Of a stretch of 64,000 nt of DNA, positions 13,225 through 23,520 are shown one piece after another. The DNA is from Spinacia oleracea. Its lineage: Eukaryota; Streptophyta; Magnoliopsida; Caryophyllales; Amaranthaceae. The translations under genes were made by a program, and so were the position numbers. The stretch covers positions 8,099,747 to 8,163,746 of the forward strand of contig NC_079488.1 in assembly GCF_020520425.1 (NCBI RefSeq), written 5' to 3'. Position 1 is the first letter of the stretch. Each line of letters opens with the position of its first letter. Below the pieces are notes generated by a model. It was not told the DNA's origin. It did no database searches and saw only the letters and a program-made list of their open reading frames with translations.

Positions 13225-13845
13225 GAAAAATCAAAGAAAAATAAAAAAAAAATATGTTTTTCGTTTTTGTATGTAATTTGAAAGCAAGGAAAGGGGAATG
13301 AAGAAAGACCATTGACATTATATTATGTTTTCCCTTGGTTGTAACTTGGTTGATTGTTCGGGTTTCATGGTACGATGGAGTTGGATTTGCGGCATTATCA
13401 CGCCGACGCATATAGTTCACATTTGCTCCCCAAGTTGGACCTTACTCTCACTTTTTTCAAATTATACCCTACACTTCCTTTTCACCTAGCCTCATTACAA
13501 GCTTATTATAAAGACCTCTTGATCGGCATGTTTGTTTTGTGATTGAATGAAAATCGTTTCTTGCTATTGTCATCTTACCCCATGTTGCATCATATATTTA
13601 TATTCTACAAGGTATGCGGCGACTACTAGCTTGATTGAGAATAGTTTGTGGCTAAGCTTGGTTGTTTCGATTGTGGATCACGATGCTTTGTGGTTCTATT
13701 TGTATCCGAACTAGATTTCTGTCTCAATAACTCTGTTTGATTGTTTGCTCGAGAGTTGGGTTGGTCTTACCATGGTTTTGTGAAAGTCATGTGCGTCTTG
13801 TTTCTCTACCTTTGGTTTAGTGTTGCTTGGGGACAAGCAACAGTC
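10322..13845 (+). other. Non-coding 3' region of the Athila-like element
   Basis: This is where an env-like gene is expected in many Athila elements, but no convincing one is seen. It holds poly-A runs (10,464-10,485; 13,194-13,220), a 0.9-kb CT-rich block (about 10,740-11,670) open in all three forward frames, a 72-codon frame at 12,060-12,278 of unknown value, and three copies of the purine-tract core AGCTTGGGGGA (12,352; 12,990; 13,847). Confidence 0.6.
10740..11670 (+). repeat. CT-rich tract with GCGAGGGA/CCAGCGAG motifs
   Basis: Pyrimidine-rich DNA rich in CCCTCTCC and CACC on the + strand. Its first 400 bases carry scattered CAGCGAGGGAT, GCCAGCGAGAGAGCTCGCGC and inverted TCGCTGG motifs, like those in the inverted LTR at 16,390-16,720. 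The forward frames are open mainly because stop codons are rare in such composition. Confidence 0.5.
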
Positions 13846-13860
13846 TAGCTTGGGGGAATT
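13846..13860 (+). other. Polypurine tract of the Athila-like element
   Basis: TAGCTTGGGGGAATT directly abuts the 3' LTR and would prime plus-strand DNA synthesis. The upstream motif TTGCTTGGGGACAAGCAA (13,822-13,839) is typical of this part of Ty3/gypsy elements. Confidence 0.85.
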
Positions 13861-15328
13861 TGATGAGTCATATTTGTATAGGGTATTTTAGGCGCATTTA
13901 GGTTGCATTATTAGGCATTTATATCATTTTAGTTGCATTTAGGATCACATTTGCATAAGTTATCGTTGTCGTACTCTATTACGCCCCGTTTGTGTTTTCT
14001 TAATGTTTCAGGTGATTTTACGGTCATTTGGATGCTTTCGGAGTGTTATGAGTTGATTTGGATGATGAACGGATTGAATGTTGACTCGAGGATCATTGCA
14101 TATCTCTAGGGATAATTTTGAGTCAATAACGAAGCTAAACGCTATTTTTCTAAGCATCAAAACGGACAAGCGTTCACTCTTTTGATGATATCTCAAGTTC
14201 TACATGTCGGAATGAGGCGATTTTTATTGGCCTAGAAAGTAGACTTCAAGAGCTTTCCAACGACAGGTCACACGTCCTTATAGGCATTGTAGAACAAGAG
14301 TTATGACATAAACAAGATGGCTCGACTATCCGATTCGCCCGAAGCCCAAAACGATGGCCCAATCTTCCCCTTGGGCGCGAAAACCAGCGACCCACCAGCG
14401 GGCCCGCTGGTTTCTCCGCCCAACTACTTCCACACGCGGGTTCATGCTTTCGTCTTGGTGATCGTCCAATTAAATCTTAGCTTATGTAATTGTTATCTTT
14501 TCCTATTTTGTTTAGAATTTAGGAAGCATATAAATACTTCAAGGGAATGCTTTTATCCCTTATGCTTTTATTTCCTTTAGGTTTTAATTCTCTTGGAACT
14601 CCTCTCTCACGTTTTTTTTCTCTCTTTTCTTTTTCATGAACCATAGTTTTTCTACAAACTCCATTAATGTAATTCTTTGAGGTATTATTGATTTTCGTTT
14701 TTATTTTATTTATTGCTTTTAATTATGTTTTCATTCTTAGATTTGATTTTCATTGTTCGTTTCATGATTGAGTAGTTTCTTTTCTAGGGTTTGGGAATCC
14801 ATGTTTATATTATGAATCCTTATTATTATTGTTGATGGTTTGATTATTCATTGATATTTCTAGTTGATTAGGTTTATATTGTTAATCTTTGCAATCTGAT
14901 CAATTGTTTGATTAAATCATGCTAATAGGATTTAGAATCGAAAGATCGAATTTTAGAGGCTTACCTACAACTAGCAATTCTGATTATGTTAGCGATCGTA
15001 CTGCATATGTTGAATTGAGAGTGTTAAGACCCGACCGTAGGATTAACTTGTGCTCTAGATAATTTGAATATTTGAGTTGTTGATGATGTTTTGATTGATT
15101 CTGAACTATGAACATGGTGAACCGTTGCCCTAGATCTTTTAGTTTATTTTTCTATTTATTTTAGTTTAAACATTGAATCCTAAATTTCGTGACATTGTTA
15201 GTTTCGCCATACCTTGGAAGCTAGATTTAAATAGCCATCTCTCTGTGGATTCGACCCTGCTTACCCTACTACATTGTTAGGAGGTTTCGTTAGGATTTTA
15301 TTTTTGACGGGTGTACGACAGCCTATCA
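13861..15328 (+). repeat. 3' LTR of the Athila-like element
   Basis: Same length and limits as the 5' LTR, with about one difference seen. It is followed by AATTT (15,329-15,333), the same spacer that follows the 5' LTR before the primer-binding site, and then by the inverted LTR. Confidence 0.93.
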
Positions 15329-16389
15329 AATTTTGAGTTAAAAAGTGATACCGCAAGTGCACGGTGTCTGTTGTTAGCAGATACTTAGCAAATACGGGTC
15401 GATCCCACAGGGAGACAAGTTCTATTAGTTTTTGCCCAATTATACGAACTATTTCAATAACGAAAGTTGAGTTTGAGTATTAACTACTAAAGCTAAAACA
15501 ATAATAAAAATGCGTAATTTATCAATGAATTAAAGGTCTAGGGCGTCTGTTCGGTTCACCATGCTTATACCAATCCAAGAACACAAATCAATCTATAAAT
15601 GAATAAACTAAGCCGAGTAATTAAAGTACATGTTAATCCTACGGTCGGGTCTTAACACTTTCAATTCAACATATGCAGTACGGTCGCTAACATAATCAGA
15701 ATTGCCGATTGCACTAAGCCTCTAAAAATACGATCTTTCGATTCTAATTCCTATTAGCTAGATAATCAATTCATGAAAGTGGCCGATAACATGAATCAAC
15801 AATTAAAACAAATCAATCGGAATACTCAAGCAATAATCTATAAATTAACGAACTTTATGCATAATAATCATGGTATAAACATGGCTTCCCTTACTTAGCC
15901 CTAGAGTACGACTACTCGCTCATAATTGAATTAATAAACATGATAGAAATAATAAACATGAATTTCATAATCAAAGGAAAAATTAAACTAAGGAACGAAA
16001 ACAATAAGAAAGAATAAATTAAAGCAAAAGAAATTATGAAAAATACCTCTATATTGATTAATTGAATGGAATGAACTAGGGTTCAATAATGTGTAGAGAG
16101 AGAAATAAAACTGAGCGTTTAAAAGAATTCTAGGAAAAAAATAACATGAGGGAAATTAATTAGTTCCCTTGAGTATTTATATGCTCCTATTTTCTAAAAT
16201 AAAAAAATTAAATAAATATGAAAATAAAAAATAAAAGTCGTCGATGATTGGTCGATGGAGCGATGATGTGGCAGCCAAACCCGAGCACGAGCCGCGCACA
16301 CGGGAAGATAGATGGCGAGGCATGGGCAGCGAGGGATCTCGCGCACCATCCCTCGCTGGCATCATGATGAGCGACTAGCAAGAAGGTAG

Positions 16390-16735
16390 AGCAGCGAGGG
16401 AGCTAGCGAGCCATCCCTCACTGCCCTGCGCGTGTGTGTAGCAAGCCAAGCGACGAAGCTATAGGCAGCGAGGGAGCTAGCGAGCCATCCCTCGCTGGCC
16501 TAGTGAAGTGCAGCAAGACAAGACGACGAAGCTATAGGCAGCGAGGGAGCTAGCGAGCCATCCCTCGCTGGCCTAGTGAAGTGCAGCAAGACAAGACGAC
16601 GAGCAACGAGGCAGCGAGGGAGCTAGCGAGCCATCCCTCGCTGGCCTAGTGAGATGCATAGCAGGCCAAGGCGACGAGCAACGAGGCAGCGAGGGAGCTA
16701 GCGAGCCATCCCTCGCTGGCCTAGTGAAGCAAGCA
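16390..16735. repeat. Five tandem ~72-bp units with a perfect hairpin
   Basis: Units begin near 16,392, 16,467, 16,538, 16,612 and 16,685. Each holds CAGCGAGGGA and TCCCTCGCTG separated by about 12 bases, a 10-bp stem (broken in the first unit). They lie in the U3 part of the inverted LTR. Confidence 0.8.
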
Positions 16736-16754
16736 ACCATGAAGCGATGAGGCA

Positions 16755-16920
16755 TGACGATGGATGTAGCGAGCCAACGATAAATGTAGCGAGCCTACGA
16801 TAAATGTCTTGCGAGCCAACGAGGGATCTTGCGAGCCAACGAGGGATCTTGCGAGCCAACGATAAATGTAGCGAGCCTACGATAGATGTCTTGCGAGCCA
16901 ACGAGGGGTCTTGCGAGCTA
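16755..16920. repeat. Short tandem repeat array, units of ~20-24 bp
   Basis: Repeated GCGAGCCAACGAGGGATCTT and GCGAGCCTACGATAAATGT variants directly follow the 72-bp units. They share GCGAGCC with them, so the two arrays probably grew from one seed. Confidence 0.75.
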
Positions 16921-17213
16921 TGCACAAGCTATATATCGAGTTAATCATCCCCGGAAAACTCAATTCTCCGATCAAACACTTCGTCTCCGACTCAAACCAT
17001 CCGGTGATCATTCGTTCCACCTCCAAACACTCCGAAAGCACCCAAATGATTGTAAAATCACCTGAAATATCAAAGAAAACACAAACGGAGCGTAATAGAG
17101 TACAATAACGACGACTTATGCAATTATGACTCTAAATGCAACTAAAATGAGACGAATGCCTAGAAATGCAACCTAAATGAGCCTAGAATACCCTATATAA
17201 ATATGATTCATCA

Positions 17214-17218
17214 CAAGG
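17214..17218. repeat. Target-site duplication CAAGG (right)
   Basis: Matches 3,231-3,235 and directly follows the inverted LTR. Confidence 0.9.
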
Positions 17219-18202
17219 TACGACCTTGATCGACCCTTCCCTATGAAGTCTCCTGCTGAGACTCGAGATCCCAAATTATATTGCCAGTTCCATGAAGATA
17301 TAGGACATGAAACCAAGAATTGTAGAAGCTTGAAGAGGGCTTTAGATGGTCCAACCTCCAAAGGACATCTCAAGAACTACTTACAGAAGAGTGCTCATGG
17401 CTTTGGAAAAAACCAATACAAAAGGAACAAGTCCCCTGCCTCGCCGACTAAGGGACAACACAGCGACGGAGGATTTGTAGCCGTCATATCTAGAGGACCG
17501 GCCGCTGGAGGACCTACCATGAGAGGACAGAAGGATTATGCTCTCCGCTTAGGACAAGTGCTACTGTCAGCCAAAGCGCCCATGGATCCATTCCCAAAGA
17601 TTGAAATATGTGAGTCAGACGGCGGACGGATAGCCACGCCGCACGATGATCCCGTTGTGGTTGAATTCAAGATAGCTAACATGAGAGTTAAACGCATACT
17701 AATAGACACGGGAAGCTCGTCTGACATAATGAGTCTAGAATGCCTCAATCGCCTAGCACACGATCCCAAAACCATCGAAAGAATTCACTATCCCATCATT
17801 GGTTTTGGAGGGAGTATCATTCATCCTGTTGGCGTCATCACTCTGCCAGTTCGAATTGGAGATAGGAAGAATGGGCGAAAAATGGAGGTGGACTTCTTAA
17901 TTGTCAAAGACCTGACTGCATACAATGTCATCTTGGGACGACCCACCTTAAACAAGATCAAGGCTGTAGTCGTCACCCATCTGATGCTTCTGAAGTTCGT
18001 GTGCGATGATGGAACTATAGGCACCATACATGGAGATCAACAACAGGCTAGGGATTGTTACTTGACGACCCTCAACCCGTCAACATGGAAGCAAGATTCT
18101 GCTGAAGTCAGAGGAAAACGAAAGCATGAAGATGAACCCCAGGTCACCAAGGAAATTGGACCCGTCCAAATAGAAGCGGTCAAAATTGAAGAAAGTGGCT
18201 AA
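17219..18202 (+). CDS. gag 3' part and aspartic protease of the outer Tat-like element
   Basis: Continues the gag frame broken at 3,235. It has a zinc-knuckle-like motif CQFHEDIGHETKNC (about 17,285), a basic linker, and a retropepsin domain with the active-site motif LIDTGSS (about 17,700) and flap/GRP motif VILGRPTLNK (about 17,930). The frame ends at a stop at 18,200-18,202 without any polymerase. This is a gag-pro product for capsid assembly and maturation. In this copy it is cut from its start by the nested insertion and by upstream stops, so expression is unlikely. Confidence 0.82.
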   Translation, partial: YDLDRPFPMKSPAETRDPKLYCQFHEDIGHETKNCRSLKRALDGPTSKGHLKNYLQKSAHGFGKNQYKRNKSPASPTKGQHSDGGFVAVISRGPAAGGPTMRGQKDYALRLGQVLLSAKAPMDPFPKIEICESDGGRIATPHDDPVVVEFKIANMRVKRILIDTGSSSDIMSLECLNRLAHDPKTIERIHYPIIGFGGSIIHPVGVITLPVRIGDRKNGRKMEVDFLIVKDLTAYNVILGRPTLNKIKAVVVTHLMLLKFVCDDGTIGTIHGDQQQARDCYLTTLNPSTWKQDSAEVRGKRKHEDEPQVTKEIGPVQIEAVKIEESG

Positions 18203-18977
18203 GAGTAGAACATCATTAGAGTAACCATTGTACTCAGAGCCTACAAAACGGCCTAGCTATTGTACTCAGAGCCCACAAAACGGCCTATAAATACCCGCCT
18301 AAGACGCGGTGAATGTAGCAAGAAATTTAGTAAAATTACTACTTATCTGACGAATACAAGTCTCAGTTGAAAGAAACTCACCAGAAAACAATTCCTAAAG
18401 TGGCGTCCCTATCCGCTAAATAAACAATACCCAGTGCTAATAAACACGAGGGGTTTGGATGTACCCTGTGCTAATAAACACAAAGGGTTTAGACATCCAG
18501 CATGACGCCTTTTCTTTGAAAAGCGCCCAAAAAGGAAAGACTCAAACAAGAGAAAAACAATCAGACCTAAGACCTCCTCCGTGGATGGCGTCTAAAAAGG
18601 CTAATCGTTTGACGGCCTGAGAAGTGGCCTAGATTAGCGCAATTAGGCTCGCAAAACATTCACACATAAGACCTCCTCCTTGGATGGCGTGTAAAAAGAC
18701 TAATCGTTTGACGACCTGAGAAGTGGCCTAGATTAGCGCCTCAAATTAGGTTGATCACCTAAAACACTAAGGTTTATGTCCAACAATTGGACCCAAAGAA
18801 AAATTCCTAAGAAATCAGTAACGAACTGATAGAATTAAAATACAGTGCACAACGGCACAAACTGTTTATACATAGCGCCTAAAGCGCAAACAAACCAAAT
18901 CAAATAAATTCCAGAAGGCACCAAAGTTATTACAAACGCCCACGGCGTCATCTAAACCAACTGCAAGAAAAAACTGC
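18203..18977. other. Non-coding spacer of the outer element with direct repeats
   Basis: Between the protease stop and the end of the antisense gene. It contains paired direct repeats (ATTGTACTCAGAGCC at about 18,217 and 18,258; CTAATAAACACGAGGGGTTT-like at about 18,436 and 18,468; GACCTCCTCCNTGGATGGCG at about 18,571 and 18,668). No frame of interest. Confidence 0.5.
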
Positions 18978-20329
18978 TCAAGGAAGAGGGGCAATAGAAC
19001 TCCCGTCCTGGACGTCTTGGCCTTCAGGGGAGTTCACCTCGTCTTCTTCTATGTCTTCCTCCCCGTCACTAACGAACTCGGGAGGATCTAAGCCTAAGCG
19101 CCTAGCCGTCGAAACAGCTATCTGGTGGGAGATACGGCGTTTGAACCAGGAAAAATCCTTCCCGTCCATAGACTGATCCCACGCCTTTTGGGCACTCTCC
19201 AAGATAGACTCCTCGCCCAACTTAAAAGAGCTTGCAGCCTCCTTGCGCACGACCTCGATCTTCCCCTGCATGGCCTTGAGCTGACCTTCCAGAACGTTCA
19301 CCTTGGAGGAGAAATCAGTCACCCGTTCTAAGACGGAAGAGTACTCCTTTCTCAGCTCGGCAAGCCGCCCCTCATGTTCCCGCAGCTTCTCTTCATATTT
19401 CTCAGCGTCCTCCTCGGCCTTCTTCAGCTCTTCCGTCTTCAGGGCGATCTTCTTATCCGCGTCCAAGTTGATCAACCTGGCCGTCTTCTCAGCATATTGC
19501 TCATGATTCTCGATTTGGTCCTTGTGCTTGAGCATCTCATTGTGCATATCAAAGCGGTAGTTCCTACTCTCGGCACAGCGAATGAAAAGCTGCCAAAGAC
19601 AATATAGAATAAAAAAAAGATAGCGTACACATATAATCATAACCACAGAAATCCAGGGGTAAGTGTCTCACATCAAGGACGAGAGACTGAATGGACCCAA
19701 AGAATCCCAAGTCGCACGTATTCCTCAGGGATGGCCGCATACACATCGGCAAGGATCTTATCCTTCGCCTCTGAGCTAAAACCAGCAGAAGGAGGGATGC
19801 TCGCCACCTCGGCCCGACGCATCCGCTTGAACATCTCAACTGAACCAAACACCAAGATTAAACAAACATCGTACAAATCCCAACCTGATATAACAGATTT
19901 AAAGTACAGAGACGCTAACCAATTGGCGAGGCTGCAGGAGGAGTAGAGGCATTATCAGTAGGAGCCTCAGTTTCCTTGCCTTTACCCTTGTCCTCTCTGG
20001 ACAAAGTGGTGGCGTCAGCCGCCGCAGTCTGATCGACTGCTACCTCGTCAGCAGCTGCTCCGGCAGTACCATCCATTTCGGTGTCCACCGGGGAAGGAAC
20101 CTCCTTTTGCTCAGGAGGAAGAATGGGCGTCTGGATAGGAGGAACCTCCCTCCAGCCAGGGGAGCGGACGGTTTGGGTACCGACGGCTTGGTGACAGCGT
20201 CGGACGAACCCATCTTCTTAAAGAAGGGTCGTTTTGGCTTAGGAGCCTCCGTCGAAGATGCCGGACGCTTCTTCGTAGCCGGCAAGGTGGGTTCCTAAAG
20301 ATAAAGAAAATCAGCGACCAAATCATGAC

Positions 20330-20427
<98 letters not shown>

Positions 20428-21697
20428 CCTTGGCGACGTCGCCAGAGGCACCCTCACTGGACTTCTTAGAGGAGTCCTTCTTCTTGGCCTCCACGGCCTT
20501 GAGAATGTCCTCGGTATATATCTTGGACAGCCAAGCGGGTACTTCCACTACATCCTTGTCTTCGGAAGATAAGCGATCCATGGCAGAACCTACAAAGCCA
20601 AGGGTTAGTGAAAAAAAAAATAATAATAATAAAAAAAAAAGATGGAAGAAAAATGTTTGAAAAACTACTGGGGAACTACCTCTACTCAAATAAGGACAAA
20701 GGCCAACGGCCGAAAGAAAGACTATATTGGTGAACTGGCCGACATGGGGAAGCCAAGCATTAGGCACCCAGGCATGGCTTTTTGACGACAGCCGATACAT
20801 CTCAGCCTGGAACAAGGGCTTCACTAGTCCCCACTCTCTGGACGAAAGGCGAGGGTAGGCGTCAGCTTTAGACAAATAACGGGGCCGACGGTTCCACCGA
20901 GAAAGACGTCTGGAAAGAGAGAGGTCTTTCATTCGGACAACAGACCACTTCTTCCTCCACCAAACCCAGCTAGAGGTCTTACCCACCATCGTCTTATATC
21001 CCCGACGGCTGTAGAGGGTGAACCACCCCTGGGGAGAACGAGAAGAAGGGGCAATAACTACGAGACGAAGGAAAGCAGGAAAGGAAGGGGTGACGCCGCT
21101 CAAAGCACACTTGGCGATAAAACCAAAAACATTTGCCCATGAGTTGGGCGTCAATTGAGCAAGGCCAATGTCATACCCCTCTAAAACGTCCATCACAAAG
21201 GGGTGCAATGGAAACCTAAGGCCCAACCTAAAGGCAGTAGTATAAACGGCTACCTCTCCTTGGGAGAGTTGGTCCACGGAGTCATGCAGTCGAGGGCTCC
21301 TAAGACTAAAACCTGGGGGTAAGAGCAGAAAACGCTCAAAGTCACGTCCCTGCTCCCTCAGGTACCGCAGCCATTTCATGCGGGGAAAGATATCCGACGG
21401 AAACAGATTGACGTCTTCCTTCCCCCGGACCATAGGAGGAAGATTTTTTGCAAACTCCTCGTCTGAGGAGCTAGAGGAGTCATCCTCAAAATCCTCGCGC
21501 GGAACGCGGGGACGGAAAGCCACATTTTTTCTTCTCCTAGGAGAATGTGTCGTTCTAATGGCCCCGTCTCCTATATTATGGGAGGAACGGACTCCACTCC
21601 TACTTCCCTGGGACGGGTTCGAAAAAGGAACCCTATCGTCCCCCTCTCGCGGTGCAGCCCATGCACGCACGTTAGCTGTCTGTCTAATTCGAGCCAT
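18978..21697 (-). pseudogene. Antisense spliced gene of the Tat-like element (gypsy-type 'Transposase_28'-like domain plus coiled coil)
   Basis: Read on the minus strand, start ATG at 21,697. Exons judged by eye: 21,697-20,680; 20,589-20,429; 20,294-19,920; 19,839-19,672; 19,589-18,978, with GT-AG limits. Exon 1 has an acidic serine stretch and a block (FRLGLRFPLHPFVMDVLE, GWFTLYSRR) like the plant 'putative gypsy type transposon' family. Exon 3 encodes a low-complexity K/P then acidic linker. Exon 5 encodes a long coiled coil (EELKKAEEDAEKYEEKLREH) and an acidic C-terminus. Frame shifts seem present in exons 3 and 4, so this copy may be dead. Tat-lineage elements are known to carry extra antisense frames; the function is unknown. 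Confidence 0.6.
20334..20425. repeat. (TA)n microsatellite
   Basis: About 92 bp of alternating TA. It lies in intron 2 of the antisense gene, starting right after the splice donor GTAATATA. Translation of it gives meaningless IYIYIY runs. Confidence 0.95.
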
Positions 21698-22129
21698 GTC
21701 GTCCTGCATAAGGGACAGGACGTCTGACTTTAGCAAAAGAATGAAAGGGATAGGTGTCATAACCCCCAAGACGCCTCCACAGAATACTATAAACAATAAA
21801 CAAGAGAGGTCCCACAAGCATACAAACAACAAGGTGTTGATAGAAAACTTACCAGAAAATGATCAAACTGATGAGAAGTCTTGGCAAAATCCTCTAAACC
21901 CTCAAGAACACTGGACAGCAAATCCAAGAACACTCAAGCGCAAGCACCAGCAGATCTTTGGCAGGACGAAATTTACTTTCTCTCTCTAAAGAAAAAATCG
22001 CTTTGAAGTAACAAAAGAAAAATGAAAGAGGAATTGAAGCTTTTAAAGAAAAATCTAAGCTGTGAAAAGCCCTCACACGTGGCGCTCCTTCCGATCAAGC
22101 AGCCTACCCCACAGTGACAAGGGGCATCC

Positions 22130-22144
22130 TCCTTGAGGGGCAAA
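22130..22144 (+). other. Polypurine tract of the outer element
   Basis: A short purine run (GAGGGGCAAA) directly before the 3' LTR. Confidence 0.6.
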
Positions 22145-22613
22145 TGATGTGGCCTAAAAGAATGTCACCTGACTGCACTATCAAAGCCCAGAAGAAAGAG
22201 CCCAAAAGCTTGCCTACGGGCATTTCTCAAACTTCACAGGGCCCAGGCCCAAGCGATTAAGAGGTCCACATTGGTCCTCTACCAGCTTCTAGAACCAATG
22301 CAGGACACGTGTCCCAATCTTGTGTAAACACTCAATCATGCAGGACCAGTTCCCGAGAAACCCTAGCACTATAAATAGTGCAGATCCCTAGGTAAAAGGG
22401 CATTCAATTCATTCCCACCAACCTAAAACTATCTTTGCTCTGCCTTCTCTCTACAAATAACTTCTCTCTCCAGCTTATACTTACTTAAGCATCGGAGGGA
22501 ATATTCCTACGGGAATATTCTTGTTTTGCAGGTTGCCAGAAGTTCGTGCCAGCTCATACTTGATACCTCCGAGGAACGCGTGACACGTCATCACCGTAAA
22601 AGATCCCACAACA
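22145..22613 (+). repeat. 3' LTR of the outer Tat-like element
   Basis: Partner of 1,191-1,659 with about seven differences by eye (for example CATGTCC versus CGTGTCC, and GTGCATATC versus GTGCAGATC). It is followed by ATTGT at 22,614-22,618. Confidence 0.92.
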
Positions 22614-22618
22614 ATTGT

Positions 22619-23520
22619 ATATTTGAATCTATTTTCTTATCTATTGCTCGGTGGTAGTGTTTGTTCATGTTAAATTTGTGGTCTTATTGCTTGAATTCGT
22701 TCTCTGTTTCTTTTCGAATTAATTTTTTAGTTTAATAATACTTTTATTATCTTATAATTTCGAATTCAGAAAAAACCTCATGTCATTTGTTTAAATTGTT
22801 GGGTTTTGTTTTTTGGTTGATCTAAAAATGAGGTTTCCGGTTGGTTGATCTATTAGTGTAGTGGACTAGTTATATTGCTGACCGTGAATAAGTTGAGGAC
22901 TTGCTGGTACTTGACATTATTTCCACAGTTAACATGGGTGCTGCTGGATATAGTTTATATATAGTTTAAGAAGGATATGGAGAATTATCTACTCTGCCAT
23001 ATATTTAATTAGACATTTTTACTAGTTATGCCATACAAGAAACAGTAGGAATATCAACAAGTTATTAATATACCATTCAGTGCCATTTGGAATTTCAAGT
23101 TTTGATAATGAGACTAGGGTCATCAATTTTGATCTCCATTTACATTGTTTTGATCATCGGGATATGATTAGCAAGTTTGCAGCTAAGAGTACTCTAACTT
23201 GTTAGTTAACTCATATTTTGAGATTAAATAGGAACCAGTTGGCAGATAAATTGATCACGAAAAGAAATAATACAGGAGTTCTTGGTGTTGAAAATTGCTA
23301 TGGAGGTGGAATCAGTTCCGCAATGGAAGTAGTTAGGCTGTCATGGTCGAAGGTTTTTTAAAAAGTAGATCATACGATAAATAAGTGTCTGCTTGGCTGT
23401 AGTGGTGAATGAAATATGGACATTAATTGAGAAAGGATGAGTTCTTGAATCTCTCTGTTGCTTCTACTGTGCATCTGTGTATGTCTTCCCATTCAACCTC
23501 AGGCTAATAAACTGATAATT
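22619..23520. other. Intron-like DNA upstream of the Pumilio fragment
   Basis: T-rich DNA continuous with 486-1,190 once the retrotransposon is removed. No clear exon is seen, and no frame above noise. Confidence 0.35.

Larger units (their letters stand above)
3236..15328 (+). mobile_element. Young Athila-like Ty3/gypsy retrotransposon nested in the outer gag
   Basis: It has 1,468-bp LTRs at 3,236-4,703 and 13,861-15,328, both starting TGATGAGTCA and ending CCTATCA. A perfect tRNA-Asp-type primer-binding site is at 4,709, one long gag-pol frame follows, and a purine tract TAGCTTGGGGGAATT abuts the 3' LTR. Only one LTR difference was seen by eye (A at about 3,574 versus C at the matching site near 14,199), so insertion is recent. 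A 3.5-kb region without a convincing gene lies between pol and the 3' LTR, where many Athila elements carry an env-like frame. Its 3' end is not at target DNA but at an inverted LTR (15,334). Confidence 0.93.
15334..17213 (-). repeat. Inverted LTR of a sister Athila subfamily, joined head-to-head
   Basis: Read on the minus strand it starts TGATGAATCATATTT, has the same order of landmarks as the forward LTRs (U3 start, ATATAAAT box near 16,180, the block AAGACCCGACCGTAGGATTA, a U5 block with CTGTGGG) and ends AACTCA. It is about 1,880 bp because of tandem repeats at 16,390-16,920. The outer end, a U3 start, is flanked by CAAGG, the same target duplication as the left U3 start at 3,236. No coding region is present. 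Confidence 0.85.
1191..22613 (+). mobile_element. Tat-like Ty3/gypsy LTR retrotransposon, non-autonomous (gag-pro only) with antisense gene
   Basis: It has two 469-bp LTRs (1,191-1,659 and 22,145-22,613) that begin TGATGTGG and end CCACAACA, a 5-bp target duplication ATTGT, a primer-binding site at 1,662 and a purine tract at 22,130-22,144. The sense strand carries gag and an aspartic protease (1,691-3,235 continuing 17,219-18,202) but no reverse transcriptase, RNase H or integrase. The minus strand carries a spliced gene (18,978-21,697). The LTRs differ at about seven positions by eye. Without the nested insertion it is about 7.4 kb. The gag style and the antisense gene fit the Tat lineage; movement would need enzymes from a relative. 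Confidence 0.9.

Noticed and set aside
15334-17213. Inverted LTR as an independent solo LTR insertion
   Set aside because: A solo insertion should have the same 5 bp on both sides; it has AATTT on the left and CAAGG on the right, while CAAGG matches the far left end of the forward element.
20325-20660. Frame encoding a long Ile-Tyr repeat
   Set aside because: Translation of the (TA)n microsatellite in an intron.
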